This document shows positions 1-8,555 of a stretch of 39,908 nucleotides of DNA, piece after piece. The notes under the pieces were generated by a model. It searched no databases and was not told the DNA's origin. It worked only from the letters and a program-made list of their open reading frames with translations. Each line of letters starts with the position of its first letter. Within the stretch, counting starts at the first letter, position 1. The position numbers and the translations under genes were made by a program. Origin of the DNA: Acidobacteriaceae bacterium (lineage in GTDB: Bacteria; Acidobacteriota; Terriglobia; Terriglobales; Acidobacteriaceae); the NCBI GenBank assembly GCA_003134655.1, contig PLBY01000113.1, positions 1-39,908 on the forward strand, in the 5' to 3' direction.

Positions 1-350
1 AGCATTTCGTCGGTCATGTCGAGGCCGTAGGCTCTGCCGCTGGGGCCGACGCGTCGGGCTGACAGCAGGACGTCGATGCCGCCGCCGGAACCGAGGTCGA
101 GGACGGTTTCACCGGGATTCAACTGGGCCAGCGCCGTGGGATTGCCGCAGCCGAGTGAGGCCAGCAAAGCCTCTTCGGGGATCTGTCTGGCCTGCGTCGC
201 GTCGTAGAGATTCGTCGTGATCGGATCGCAGAAGCCTGTGCTGGCCGTGGCGCCGCAGCAGGAACTGCCTCCGGACTTCACACGCAGGGCGGCTTCGCCG
301 TATTTCTGTTTGACGACTTCCTTGATGTCAGTGGTTCCGGTCGTACTCAT
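1..350 (-). CDS. arsM: Arsenite S-adenosylmethionine methyltransferase ArsM, 5' part (3' end beyond window)
   Basis: The first 116 residues are readable; the rest runs off the left edge. The protein carries the Cys-rich N-terminal segment of ArsM-type enzymes (Cys31-Cys32 and Cys41 in a CDPITTNLYD context, then Cys68) and a class I SAM-binding motif, VLDLGSGGG, near residues 83-91. ArsM methylates As(III) stepwise to methylated and volatile arsenicals in the cytosol, and conserved cysteines bind As(III). The ATG at 350 is preceded by GGAG, which overlaps the stop of the upstream arsR gene 9 bp away, so the two genes are almost certainly co-transcribed. The later catalytic cysteines lie outside the window and cannot be checked. 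Confidence 0.88.
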   Translation of the reverse strand, partial: MSTTGTTDIKEVVKQKYGEAALRVKSGGSSCCGATASTGFCDPITTNLYDATQARQIPEEALLASLGCGNPTALAQLNPGETVLDLGSGGGIDVLLSARRVGPSGRAYGLDMTDEM

Positions 351-359
351 AAAGGGCTC

Positions 360-728
360 CTATTTACAGATTTGAATGATGTCTTGCGGTTTGAGGGCTT
401 GATTGCGGGTGCAGCATTCGGCGTACAAGAACTGCAACAACTCTTGCAAGGCAACTGTGTTCGCGGTGTAGCGTAGAAACGTACCCTCGCGCTGCACTTC
501 GACCAGGCCTTCCGTCTTCAGTTTGTCCAGATGGTGCGAGAGGGTCGAGTTGGGGATTTCGAGTTCGCCCTGAATATCGCTGACCACGAGTCCCTCAGGA
601 TGCGCGGTTAGCAACAGTTGCATGATGCGAAGTCGGGGTTCGGTGCCCATGGCGGAGAACATGTCGGCATATTTGGCGACGCGCTCGGCGGCCTTGCTGG
701 GGGAAGGAGCTTTGGTAGTTGCTGCCAT
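360..728 (-). CDS. arsR: ArsR/SmtB-family arsenic-responsive repressor
   Basis: This 122-residue winged-helix repressor has the family core LSHHLDKLKTEGLV (residues 63-76), which includes the DNA-recognition helix, followed by the wing (REGTFLRY). The classical ELCVCDL metal site on helix 3 is absent (here GLVVSDI). Instead there is a Cys pair, C105-C106, in the last helix and a further Cys121 near the end, resembling the C-terminal As(III) sites of some alternative ArsR proteins. It lies directly upstream of arsM, so it probably represses its own two-gene operon and releases DNA on As(III) binding. A palindrome overlaps its promoter and start codon. The fold and family are clear; the inducer is inferred from arsM and the CC pair. 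Confidence 0.9.
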   Translation of the reverse strand: MAATTKAPSPSKAAERVAKYADMFSAMGTEPRLRIMQLLLTAHPEGLVVSDIQGELEIPNSTLSHHLDKLKTEGLVEVQREGTFLRYTANTVALQELLQFLYAECCTRNQALKPQDIIQICK

Positions 729-762
729 ATTTCGATCTTACTAGAAATATAGGTGATGTCAA
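727..762 (-). promoter_or_regulatory. arsR promoter with overlapping palindromic operator
   Basis: On the minus strand TTGACA (762-757) is followed after 16 bp by TAAGAT (740-735), and the arsR ATG begins at 728, 7 bp after the -10. The predicted transcript would therefore be nearly leaderless. The inverted repeat ATATTTC-N10-GAAATAT (727-750) covers the -10, part of the spacer and the start codon, where an ArsR dimer would block RNA polymerase. The boxes and symmetry are seen in the sequence; operator function is inferred. Confidence 0.6.
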
Positions 763-774
763 GGGACAGAAGCA

Positions 775-814
775 GCCGAGCTTTGCTCGGCCTTTCCGGG
801 TCAAAGACCCGGAA
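775..814. repeat. Two tandem perfect hairpins between arsR and the HAD gene
   Basis: GCCGAG-CTTTG-CTCGGC (775-791) is followed immediately by TTCCGGGTC-AAA-GACCCGGAA (794-814, 9-bp perfect stem). A short direct repeat (ctgagtgctgagtgct) follows before the HAD gene. No U-tract follows either hairpin. They look like mobile-style intergenic palindromes rather than a clean terminator. Confidence 0.5.
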
Positions 815-869
815 CCACACACCCCTTAGTGCTGACGGCTGAGTGCTGAGTGCTTTATTCTGGAAGCAG

Positions 870-1577
870 ATGATTCGGACCCGCCGCGCTTTCGACCCGC
901 AGTCGATCAAACTAGTGATCTTCGACCTGGATGGCACGCTGATTGACTCGCGCCTCGACCTGGTCCATTCCGTTAACGCCGCGCTGCGCCATATCGGGCG
1001 GCCGGAATTGCCCGACGAAGTGATCGCCAGTTACGTGGGCGATGGCGCGCCGATCCTGATTCAGCGGGCACTCGGCGGCGAGGCCGTCGATCAGGCGTTG
1101 ATTCGTAAGGGGCTGGAGTTTTTTCTCTCGTATTACCGCGAGCACAAGCTGGATCACACGACGGTGTATCCGGGAGTCACCGAGGCGCTGGCAGCCATTC
1201 AGAGTTCCGGGAACGGCGCACCACGCAAGATGGCCGTGCTCACGAACAAGCCAGTGATTCCTTCGCGGGCAATTGTCGAGGCGCTCGGGCTGGGACGGTT
1301 CTTCACACAGGTTTACGGCGGCAACAGTTTTGCTACGAAGAAGCCCGATCCCGAGGGCGCGCGGAAGTTGCTCGAGGAGAGCGGCGTGCACCCAGAGCAG
1401 GCGGCGATTGTCGGGGATTCTCACGTCGACATTGAGACTGGCCGTAACGCGGGATTGTGGACGGTCGGCGTTTCGTATGGATTTGCCCCCCACACCCTCG
1501 ATAGCGAACCTCCTGATGTGCTGGTGGATCAGCCGCACGAGGTGGGCAGCGTGTTTGCCACCTCAGTGCAGCGGTAA
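870..1577 (+). CDS. gph: HAD-superfamily hydrolase, phosphoglycolate phosphatase-like
   Basis: This is a cytosolic HAD phosphatase of about 235 residues, the usual length for Gph. Counting from the chosen ATG, motif I is FDLDGT with nucleophile Asp19 and acid/base Asp21. A helical cap follows (about 30-100), then motif II in VLTNK, the motif III lysine in KKPDPEG, and motif IV VGDSHVDIETGRNAG. These residues form the aspartyl-phosphate active site with Mg2+. The likely substrate is 2-phosphoglycolate, arising from DNA repair or oxygenase chemistry, but subfamily specificity cannot be fixed from sequence alone. I chose ATG 870, with GGAAG just upstream; a GTG at 843 inside a direct-repeat tract is in frame and would add nine residues. 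Confidence 0.85.
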   Translation: MIRTRRAFDPQSIKLVIFDLDGTLIDSRLDLVHSVNAALRHIGRPELPDEVIASYVGDGAPILIQRALGGEAVDQALIRKGLEFFLSYYREHKLDHTTVYPGVTEALAAIQSSGNGAPRKMAVLTNKPVIPSRAIVEALGLGRFFTQVYGGNSFATKKPDPEGARKLLEESGVHPEQAAIVGDSHVDIETGRNAGLWTVGVSYGFAPHTLDSEPPDVLVDQPHEVGSVFATSVQR

Positions 1578-1625
1578 AGCGCCAAGACATTTCCAGACAG
1601 GAACAGATACGAACCGCCAAAACTC

Positions 1626-2258
1626 ATGACCGATAACCACTCTGGCCTCACCCCGGGCTTCACTCCTAAAGAACTGCGCAAGCTGCGCAGCATGAAGAAT
1701 CCATACGGCATCCAGAAATTTCTGGATGACATGCCGTATCACCTGGAAGACACGGCGTGGTCGCCGCGGAAGGTGCTGGCGGAAGAATCGTCGCATTGCC
1801 TGGAAGGCGCGATCTTCGCGGCGGCGGCGTTGCGGGCCAACGGGTATCCACCGCTGCTGCTGGATTTTGAAGCCGAGCACGATACCGACCACGTCATCGC
1901 CATTTACCGCCAGGACGGCTGCTGGGGCGCTGTCGCCAAGTCGAATTACACCGGATGCCGCTGGCGCGAGCCGGTCTATCGCACGCTGCGCGAGTTGGCG
2001 CTGAGCTATTTCAACGCCTATTTCAACCTGCGGCGCGAACGAACACTGCGGCGCTACTCGGGCCCGGTCAACCTGAAGCGCTTTGACCGGCAGAACTGGA
2101 TGACGACCGACGAGCCGGTGTGGTTCATCGTCTATCATCTGTTCGACATCAAGCATTACTCGCTGATGACGAAGGCCCAAGAGAAGAAACTACATCGGGT
2201 GGACGAGCGGCTGTTTCAAGCAGAGTGTTTAGGCAAAGCGCACAAGGTCAGGGACTGA
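1626..2258 (+). CDS. Conserved hypothetical protein with transglutaminase-like Cys-His core
   Basis: The 210-residue product has no signal peptide or membrane segment. It shows a pattern typical of the transglutaminase/papain-like fold: Cys58 in SSHCLEGAIFAAAALRANG at the start of a helix, followed by DTDHVIAIYR with His89 on a strand. A polar residue further on (Asn107 in KSNYTG) could complete a Cys-His-Asn/Asp site. The C-terminal half is rich in aromatic and basic residues and has no motif I recognise. It lies 48 bp after the HAD gene on the same strand with no obvious terminator between, so co-transcription is possible. The fold call rests on motif pattern only; no substrate or pathway can be proposed. 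Confidence 0.6.
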   Translation: MTDNHSGLTPGFTPKELRKLRSMKNPYGIQKFLDDMPYHLEDTAWSPRKVLAEESSHCLEGAIFAAAALRANGYPPLLLDFEAEHDTDHVIAIYRQDGCWGAVAKSNYTGCRWREPVYRTLRELALSYFNAYFNLRRERTLRRYSGPVNLKRFDRQNWMTTDEPVWFIVYHLFDIKHYSLMTKAQEKKLHRVDERLFQAECLGKAHKVRD

Positions 2259-2411
2259 ATTTCCGGCGCTACGCTAAAGTTGCCGGTCCGAGCTGCCGAT
2301 CCATCCCGAAGGGCCTTTGCGCTTGCTTTATGGCCACGGTTGGACGCAATCTGGAGAGCCAGTCCGTTCCACCCAGGCCCGGCGCACTCTCAGGTCCGGG
2401 AGAACGTTAGC

Positions 2412-2786
2412 GTGGAAGTGCGCAGTCAATTCGGCGCGGACCAGACTCTGGAATCTGTGGAAGCTCGCCGCCATCCCCGGTTCAAGCTGGAAGTAGGCAT
2501 TCGTGTCTACCCGCGCGGCGCCCCGGTGGTTCGAGGCGACACCGTCGACATCAGCGAGTCGGGAGTGTCCGCCATGTTGCGAGAGGAAGTTCCGGTGGGC
2601 GAAGTAGTGCGCCTGGAGTTTGCCCTGCCCCTTGGCGACGTAGAACTGCTCGCACTGGTTCGCCAACGAAGCGCATTCCGGTACGGTTTCCAGTTCGTCG
2701 AAGCCAGTTCCGCCCAGGACGTCATCGGGCGCACCTGCAGTCAGTTGGCGGTGGAACAGTCGGTTCGGGATCCCCAGCTTCCGTGA
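2412..2786 (+). CDS. PilZ-domain protein (c-di-GMP receptor)
   Basis: The protein is a stand-alone PilZ domain of 124 residues. Both c-di-GMP contact motifs are intact: RRHPR (R19xxxR23) just before the first beta strand and DISESG (D46xSxxG51). The beta-barrel continues to about residue 105. Such proteins bind cyclic di-GMP and pass the signal to partner proteins affecting motility, exopolysaccharide or transcription. I chose GTG 2412 because GGGAG lies 9 bp upstream and translation from there begins just before the domain. The reading frame stays open upstream to 2280, but that extension has no PilZ character. No obvious partner is adjacent; other PilZ and chemotaxis genes lie further along the window. 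Confidence 0.85.
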   Translation: MEVRSQFGADQTLESVEARRHPRFKLEVGIRVYPRGAPVVRGDTVDISESGVSAMLREEVPVGEVVRLEFALPLGDVELLALVRQRSAFRYGFQFVEASSAQDVIGRTCSQLAVEQSVRDPQLP

Positions 2787-2898
2787 ACCCTCGCTCGGGT
2801 AGCCGCTGTGATTTCGACCACGAACCACTCGCTGGAGTTCCCGCAAAACAGATCATCTGACCGAAACTTCTCCTGCTCCAATGCGTTAAGGTAGAAGG

Positions 2899-3870
2899 AT
2901 GAGAGCGATGCAACTGGGCTGGTGCCTTCTTCTTTACGGTCCGCTGGCGTTCGCCCAGCAGGATCAGCCAGCTTCCTCGCCCTCAGACGCGCCCGATCCT
3001 GACACCGGCAATTCTTCAGTGGCGGCGTCCAAATCATCGTCCCTGCCTAACTTGACTCCGGATGCGAATGGCGCGCTGTCGCAAGAGCAGATGCGGGAGT
3101 TGACTCGCGTGGTGGCGCAGAACTACCGAGATAACTACAAGAAGGAACGCGATTACACGTACATCGACCGCGAGGTCACGAACAAGCTTGATGGCAAAGG
3201 CCAGATCAAGTCGACGGAAACGAAGACCTACGAAGTCATGAAGCTGTACGGTGAACCAGTGGCCCGCCTGATTCAAAAAGACGATAAGCCGCTGAACGAA
3301 AAGGACGCGGCCAAAGAGGAAGAGAGAATTCAGAAGCTGGCCGAGAAGCGCAAGAACGAATCGGAAGAGGAACAGAAAAAGAGGCTGGGGGAAAAAGAAA
3401 AAGCCCGGCAGAAGGGACGGGAGTTCGTCAGCGAAGTAGCGGACGCCTACAACTTCCACTTGGTGGGAAGCGAAATTCTGAACGGACGCGACACATGGGT
3501 CATAGACGGGGAGCCGCGCCCCGACTTCCACGCGCACTTGAAAGAGGCCGAGGTACTTTCCAAGTTCCATGGCCGGCTGTGGATCGACAAGAGTGAGATG
3601 CAGCTCGCAAAAATGGATATCGAGGCCATCGATACTGCTTCGTTTGGATGGGTACTGGTACGTCTTCACAAAGGCACGCGCGTTGTCTATGAGCAAACTC
3701 GCGTGAATGATGAAGTCTGGTTGCCGCAGCACTATGAGGCCAAGGTTGACGCCCGCATTGCCTTGTTTAAGAGCGACAACGAGCAGGACGCGGGCACCTT
3801 CCGCGACTACAAGAAGTTCCGCACCTCGGCGAAGATCGTGGGCATGGGCGAAGTGACGGACGAGAAGTAG
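2899..3870 (+). CDS. Secreted hypothetical protein with LolA-like character
   Basis: This 323-residue protein begins with a Sec signal peptide (hydrophobic run LGWCLLLYGPLAFA, probable cleavage before QQDQ). A Ser/Pro-rich linker follows. Around residues 130-175 is a strongly charged Lys/Glu/Arg segment likely to form a helix. The C-terminal part is rich in beta strands (DTWVIDGEPRP, GRLWIDKSEMQLAKMDIEA, WLPQHYEAKVDARI), with the alternating pattern seen in outer-membrane lipoprotein-sorting-like periplasmic domains. It is probably periplasmic or envelope-associated; no catalytic motif is visible. ATG 2908 (M4), 9 bp after AGAAGG, is an equally good start. Function is unknown. Confidence 0.65.
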   Translation: MRAMQLGWCLLLYGPLAFAQQDQPASSPSDAPDPDTGNSSVAASKSSSLPNLTPDANGALSQEQMRELTRVVAQNYRDNYKKERDYTYIDREVTNKLDGKGQIKSTETKTYEVMKLYGEPVARLIQKDDKPLNEKDAAKEEERIQKLAEKRKNESEEEQKKRLGEKEKARQKGREFVSEVADAYNFHLVGSEILNGRDTWVIDGEPRPDFHAHLKEAEVLSKFHGRLWIDKSEMQLAKMDIEAIDTASFGWVLVRLHKGTRVVYEQTRVNDEVWLPQHYEAKVDARIALFKSDNEQDAGTFRDYKKFRTSAKIVGMGEVTDEK

Positions 3871-3957
3871 ACTGGCACCTCGTATTGCACCTCTCCGCTG
3901 CTCTACGCACTTGAAAAGTAAAACTACACCTTTCTCCTCTGTGACCCACCCCGGCTT

Positions 3958-3963
3958 TATAAT
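3958..3963 (+). promoter_or_regulatory. Candidate -10 element (TATAAT) upstream of the GH2 gene
   Basis: A perfect TATAAT lies 70 bp upstream of the GH2 start codon in the 162-bp gap after the secreted-protein gene. I see no convincing -35 at 16-18 bp, so the promoter assignment rests on the -10 alone. Confidence 0.4.
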
Positions 3964-4032
3964 GCTCAGTCCCGTGCGCGACTGACCTACGGGACCGGCT
4001 TCCAATTTCGATCTTCTCCGAGAGGTACAGAC

Positions 4033-6558
4033 ATGGATTCTCGTCTTCATTCCTTCACCCGCCGTGATCTGCTTCGTTCCGGTCTTGCACTCTCCGCGTC
4101 AACTCTGGTGGCAGGGTCGGTGGGCCGCGCACACGCGCTGCTCGCGGGATATCCTGGCGCTGCGTCGGCCGAGTCTCTGGCGGCGGTGGCTCCGCGGGAG
4201 CATCTGTTGTTCGACTTTGGCTGGAAGTTTTTTCAGGGCCACGCGAACGACCCGCTGCGCGATTTGGGATTCGGCATGGGCCAGGGAGACTTCGCCAAGT
4301 CGGGCGAGTTCTGGTTTGCCACGCAGAAATTTGACGACTCGAAATGGCGCGCGCTCGATTTACCGCACGACTGGGCGGTGGAGTTGCCGTTTGTACACGA
4401 TGACGAGCAGCAATCGCACGGATATAAGCCGCTGGGGCGACGCTATCCGGAGACCAGCGTGGGCTGGTACCGGCGCACCTTCGACATTCCGAAAGAAGAC
4501 AGCGGACGGCGCATCACGGTTGAGTTTGACGGCGCCTTCCGTAGCGCGCTGGTGTTTCTGAACGGATATTTCATTGGGCGCAACGATAACGGGTATGCGC
4601 CCTTTCGCTTCGACGTCACCGATTTTCTCAACTATGGCGGCAAGAATTTCCTGATGGTGCGCATGGACGCCAGTTTCGGCGACGGCTGGTTCTACGAGGG
4701 CGCGGGAATCTACCGGCATGTGTGGCTCACAAAAACCGATGCGCTTCACCTGGGAAATTGGGAGAGCACTGTTAGGAGTTCAGTGAAGGGTAATGCGGCG
4801 ACGCTAAGTCTGGGAACCGTTGTGCAGAACAAGGGGCAGCAGGCGGAGAGTTGCCGGGTGCGCTGGCAGATTTTCGACTCCGCCGGCAAAGCTGTCGCCA
4901 CGGCCGAGGCGGCACCGCAGTCGGTCGCTCCAGATGGATCGGCGACCTTCACGGCGAGCGGGATCGTGACGAATCCCGCACTCTGGTCGCCGGAAACGCC
5001 GAACATGTATTCAGCGGTGGTGACCGTCGAGTCCGGCGGCAAGGCGCGCGATGCCGAGCGCGTCAGCTTTGGTGTACGCACGATCGCGTGGGACGCCGAC
5101 AAGGGATTCTTCCTCAACGGCAAGTCCGTGAAGATCAAAGGCACTTGCAACCATCATGATCACGCGGGCGTGGGCGCGGCGCTGCCGGACCGTTTGCAGT
5201 GGTACCGGGTCGGTGTGCTGAAAGATATGGGCGGCAACGCGGTACGCACCTCACACAATATGCCGACGCCGGAGTGGGTGGAGGCCTGCGATCGACTGGG
5301 CATGATGATGATGTGCGAGACGCGGCTGATGAGCGCGAATCCAGAGGGCATGGCGCAGCTTGAGGCGATGGTGAAGCGCTATCGCAACTCGCCGTCGATC
5401 ATTTTGTGGTCAATGGGCAATGAAGAGTGGACGATGATGTTCCAACCGCAGGGCGTGCGCGTGATTGACGACATGATTGCGCGAACGCACGAACTCGATC
5501 CCACGCGGCTTTGCACGGCTGCGATCAATACCGCGTTCGAAACCCACTTCCCCGAACACCTCGACGTGATGGGCTTTAACTACAACCTGAAGGTTCACGA
5601 TGAATGGCACAAGGCGCATCCGAAGACTCCAAGCGTGGGTTCGGAGACAGCCAGCACGGTTTCGACACGCGGAATTTATTCGACCGACAAGTTGCGCAAC
5701 TGGGTCAGCGCGTACGACCTAAACCATACGGACTGGTCGCAACTGGCAGAGGAATGGTGGAAGTTCTATGCGACTCGGGAATGGCTGTCGGGGGGATTTG
5801 CCTGGACCGGCTTTGACTACCGCGGCGAGCCCACTCCCTACGCATGGCCATCGATCAATTCGCAGTTCGGCATTGTCGACATGTGCGGCTTTCCCAAAGA
5901 CAACTTTTATTACTACAAGGCATGGTGGGGATCGGAGCCGGTGCTGCACCTGTTTCCGCATTGGGACTGGTCCGGGCGTGAGGGCGAGCCGATCTCAGTG
6001 TGGGTACATTCGAATCTCGATTCAGTGGAACTCTTCCTCAACGGCAAGAGCCAGGGATCACAGAAGGTAGAACCCCTGACGCATCTGGAGTGGAAAGTGA
6101 AGTACGAGCCCGGTGTGCTCGAGGCGCGCGGCACCAAAGACGGCAAAGTTGTGCTGACGGAAAAGCGCGAGACTACGGGAGGGCCGGTATCGATACGGCT
6201 GACGACTCATCGCACTGAGATTAGTGCCGACGGCGAGGATGTAGCCATGCTGAAAGTCGAAGTGCTCGACGCGGCGGGACGGGCGCTCCCCACCGCGGCG
6301 AACCTGATCAGCTTTAAAGTCACTGGCGAAGGTGCGCTGATCGGCGTGGGCAACGGCGATCCCAACTGTCAGGAGTCCGACAAAGCGCCCAAGCGCAGTC
6401 TGTTCAACGGGCTCGCGCAAGTAATCGTGCAGGCCAGCCGCACTCCGGGGACGATCACGGTGGAGGCTTATACAGAGCCGTATCCGCGTCCGAAGTTGCC
6501 GTCCACGCAGGTGACGATTACGACGAAGAGGGTCGAACTGCGACCAGCGGTCGGATAG
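4033..6558 (+). CDS. Tat-exported glycoside hydrolase family 2 (beta-galactosidase-like)
   Basis: The 841-residue enzyme starts with a twin-arginine signal (FTRRDLLRSG, Arg10-Arg11, then a hydrophobic stretch), so it is exported folded to the periplasm. Its order is that of GH2: an N-terminal jelly-roll (about 50-220, with GWYRRTF and FVGAGIYRHVWL-like blocks), an Ig-like sandwich (about 230-350), a TIM barrel (about 355-640), and two C-terminal beta domains of the type found in many bacterial GH2 proteins. The acid/base Glu464 is in WSMGNEEW and the likely nucleophile Glu538 in VGSETAS, both at the expected spacing for retaining GH2 enzymes. GAGAGG precedes the ATG. The substrate could be a beta-galactoside, glucuronide or another plant polysaccharide side chain; family is certain, specificity is not. 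Confidence 0.9.
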   Translation: MDSRLHSFTRRDLLRSGLALSASTLVAGSVGRAHALLAGYPGAASAESLAAVAPREHLLFDFGWKFFQGHANDPLRDLGFGMGQGDFAKSGEFWFATQKFDDSKWRALDLPHDWAVELPFVHDDEQQSHGYKPLGRRYPETSVGWYRRTFDIPKEDSGRRITVEFDGAFRSALVFLNGYFIGRNDNGYAPFRFDVTDFLNYGGKNFLMVRMDASFGDGWFYEGAGIYRHVWLTKTDALHLGNWESTVRSSVKGNAATLSLGTVVQNKGQQAESCRVRWQIFDSAGKAVATAEAAPQSVAPDGSATFTASGIVTNPALWSPETPNMYSAVVTVESGGKARDAERVSFGVRTIAWDADKGFFLNGKSVKIKGTCNHHDHAGVGAALPDRLQWYRVGVLKDMGGNAVRTSHNMPTPEWVEACDRLGMMMMCETRLMSANPEGMAQLEAMVKRYRNSPSIILWSMGNEEWTMMFQPQGVRVIDDMIARTHELDPTRLCTAAINTAFETHFPEHLDVMGFNYNLKVHDEWHKAHPKTPSVGSETASTVSTRGIYSTDKLRNWVSAYDLNHTDWSQLAEEWWKFYATREWLSGGFAWTGFDYRGEPTPYAWPSINSQFGIVDMCGFPKDNFYYYKAWWGSEPVLHLFPHWDWSGREGEPISVWVHSNLDSVELFLNGKSQGSQKVEPLTHLEWKVKYEPGVLEARGTKDGKVVLTEKRETTGGPVSIRLTTHRTEISADGEDVAMLKVEVLDAAGRALPTAANLISFKVTGEGALIGVGNGDPNCQESDKAPKRSLFNGLAQVIVQASRTPGTITVEAYTEPYPRPKLPSTQVTITTKRVELRPAVG

Positions 6559-6563
6559 GGGTC

Positions 6564-6577
6564 TGCAAGTTCTTGCA
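6564..6577. repeat. Short perfect palindrome after the GH2 gene
   Basis: TGCAAGTTCTTGCA is a 14-bp palindrome 6 bp after the GH2 stop codon. Its position just upstream of a candidate promoter for the next gene could make it an operator or part of a weak terminator. No U-tract follows. Confidence 0.35.
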
Positions 6578-6591
6578 TCCTTAGATTCCAT

Positions 6592-6620
6592 TTGACTTTG
6601 AGCGGCAGGGGTTATATCTG
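6592..6620 (+). promoter_or_regulatory. Candidate sigma-70-type promoter for the metallopeptidase gene
   Basis: TTGACT (6592-6597) is followed by the AT-rich stretch TTATATCTG (6612-6620), giving TATCTG at a 17-bp spacing or TATATC at 15 bp. The start codon of the next gene is at 6636. This is a weak match, seen by eye only. Confidence 0.35.
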
Positions 6621-6635
6621 TATGGGCACGCCGCT

Positions 6636-8504
6636 ATGTTTCGTCGACTTCTGCCACTTCTTTTGCTCCTGGCTGCCCCGCTTGCCCCCGCACGCGACAA
6701 GACCGAGTCTTGGCTCCAGGTTTCCAGCCCGCATTTTGTAGTGGTCACCAACGCGAGCGAGAAGCAAGGCCGCCGCGTTGCCGACCAATTTGAGCGCATG
6801 CGGTCGGTCTTTCACACCGCGTTTCCGAAAGCGCAAGTCGACCCCGGCGCGCCCATCATCGTGCTCGCGATCAGAGATGCGAAGGATTTCCGTGCTCTCG
6901 AGCCGGAAGCCTATCTGGCCAAGGGATCGCTGAAGCTGGGCGGATTATTTCTCAAGGCGGCGGACAAAAATTATGTGCTGATGCGGTTGGATGCGGAAGG
7001 GGAACATCCTTACGCGATCGTGTACCACGAATACACGCATTTGCTGCTGAGCAAGGTGGCAGACGTTATGCCACTGTGGCTGAATGAGGGCTTGGCCGAG
7101 TTCTATCAGAACACCGAAATTCGCGACAAAGAGGCGCTGCTGGGACAGCCCAGCGCCGATGACATCCTGTGGCTGCGGCAGAATCGGCTGCTGCCGCTGG
7201 CTACGCTGTTTACCGTCGATCACAACTCGCCCTACTACCACGAAGAAAACAAGGGTTCCATTTTTTATGCCGAATCATGGGCGCTGACGCACTACCTCGA
7301 AATGAAGGATCGGGCAGAAAAAACTCGACACGTGTCCGAGTATTTGGACCTGCTATCGAAACAAGTTGATTCCGTCACCGCCGCCAGCCGGGCGTTCGGA
7401 GATTTGAAACAACTGCAGCAGGAATTGGAAAGCTACATCCATCAGACGAGTGGCTTCCGCTACCTCAAGATGATGACTACAACCGAGGTCGACGACTCGG
7501 CTTTCAAAGTGCAGACTCTCATGGGAGCGCAGTCCGATGCCGTGCGCGCCGATTTTCTCGCCTACAACAGCAGGACCGCGGAAGCTCAAGCGCTCCTCGA
7601 TCATGTCCTGCAGGAAGATCCCAACAACGTCTCCGCGCACGAGACCAAAGGTTTTCTGGAGTTTCGCCAGGGGCATCTGGAGGAGGCGAAGAAGTGGTAC
7701 GCGCAGGCCGTTCAGCTTGACTCGCAAAGCTACCTCGCGCACTACTACTTCGCGGCGATGGCAATGAATGGAACACGGGACGCGGCGGATCAGGAGCAGG
7801 TGGAAAGCAGCCTGCGAGCCGCGATCAAGCTGAATCCCACGTTTGCTCCGGCCTTTGACCAGCTCGCGATTTCACTGGCGATGCGAAACAAGAGTCTTGA
7901 TGAAGCGCGCATGATGGAACTGACCGCCATTGGTTTGGACCCGGCCAACGTTGGGTACCGCATCAATATGGCCAACGTGTGGATGACGATGGAGAAAGGA
8001 CAGAACGCTGTGGATGTCCTGCGCTTCGCGGCACAGGTGGCGAAGACTCCGCAGGAGAGTCAAATGGTGGAGACCGCTCTGATGCACGCCCAGGAATACG
8101 CGGAAAATCAAGCTCACTTCGCCGAAAGGACTCGACGTATGAGTGAGGAAGAAAAGGCTGGCGGTGGGGCAGCGGTTTCGACGACGAGCGAAGGATACAT
8201 GCCTCACCTTGCGCGTCGTGCGGAGTTTGTGCCGCGCGGGCCGCATCGATTTCTGGTGGGAGTTTTAAAGGGCGTGCGCTGCGATAATCCCGCAATGGAC
8301 TTGACTGTAAATTCGAGCGGGAAGCTGGTCGCACTTCACGTCGACAACTATTTCACGCTTCCCTTCACCGCTCTTGGTTTTCAGCCCGACAAGGACCTCA
8401 ACCCGTGCGCCGACTTGGAAAACAGGCCGGCGAAAGTCGAGTATGTCGAATCGGCGAATCCTTCCGTCACCGCCCATCTGATCTCAGTCGAGCTCCACAA
8501 GTGA
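6636..8504 (+). CDS. Secreted MA-type (gluzincin) metallopeptidase with TPR repeats
   Basis: The 622-residue protein has an N-terminal signal (MFRRLLPLLLLLAAPLAPA). The catalytic domain contains HEYTH (His131-Glu132-His135), the zinc-binding and general-base motif, followed by LNEGLAEF with Glu151 as the likely third zinc ligand, as in peptidase MA-like proteins. From about residue 305 to 490 it carries tetratricopeptide repeats (for example AYNSRTAEAQALLDHVLQEDPNNVSAHETKG and the following helices), which usually bind peptides or partner proteins. The C-terminal region (about 540-622) is beta-rich and unassigned. The expected location is the periplasm or cell surface. Substrates are unknown. 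Family identity is strong, since all zinc residues are present. Confidence 0.8.
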   Translation: MFRRLLPLLLLLAAPLAPARDKTESWLQVSSPHFVVVTNASEKQGRRVADQFERMRSVFHTAFPKAQVDPGAPIIVLAIRDAKDFRALEPEAYLAKGSLKLGGLFLKAADKNYVLMRLDAEGEHPYAIVYHEYTHLLLSKVADVMPLWLNEGLAEFYQNTEIRDKEALLGQPSADDILWLRQNRLLPLATLFTVDHNSPYYHEENKGSIFYAESWALTHYLEMKDRAEKTRHVSEYLDLLSKQVDSVTAASRAFGDLKQLQQELESYIHQTSGFRYLKMMTTTEVDDSAFKVQTLMGAQSDAVRADFLAYNSRTAEAQALLDHVLQEDPNNVSAHETKGFLEFRQGHLEEAKKWYAQAVQLDSQSYLAHYYFAAMAMNGTRDAADQEQVESSLRAAIKLNPTFAPAFDQLAISLAMRNKSLDEARMMELTAIGLDPANVGYRINMANVWMTMEKGQNAVDVLRFAAQVAKTPQESQMVETALMHAQEYAENQAHFAERTRRMSEEEKAGGGAAVSTTSEGYMPHLARRAEFVPRGPHRFLVGVLKGVRCDNPAMDLTVNSSGKLVALHVDNYFTLPFTALGFQPDKDLNPCADLENRPAKVEYVESANPSVTAHLISVELHK

Positions 8505-8538
8505 GTGCGTTCGCATAACGCTCGCTCGCCCTTCCCGT

Positions 8539-8544
8539 TATAAT
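8539..8544 (+). promoter_or_regulatory. Candidate -10 element (TATAAT) of uvrB
   Basis: A perfect TATAAT 146 bp before the uvrB ATG predicts a start near 8551 and an untranslated leader of about 134 nt. No clear -35 is visible, and I did not find a convincing LexA-type box. Confidence 0.45.
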
Positions 8545-8555
8545 AGAAAGATTCT

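Noticed and set aside
3034..4050. 338-codon minus-strand frame opposite the secreted protein gene
   Set aside because: The plus-strand product has a signal peptide and plausible composition. The minus frame has Leu/Phe/Arg runs created by Lys/Glu codons on the other strand.
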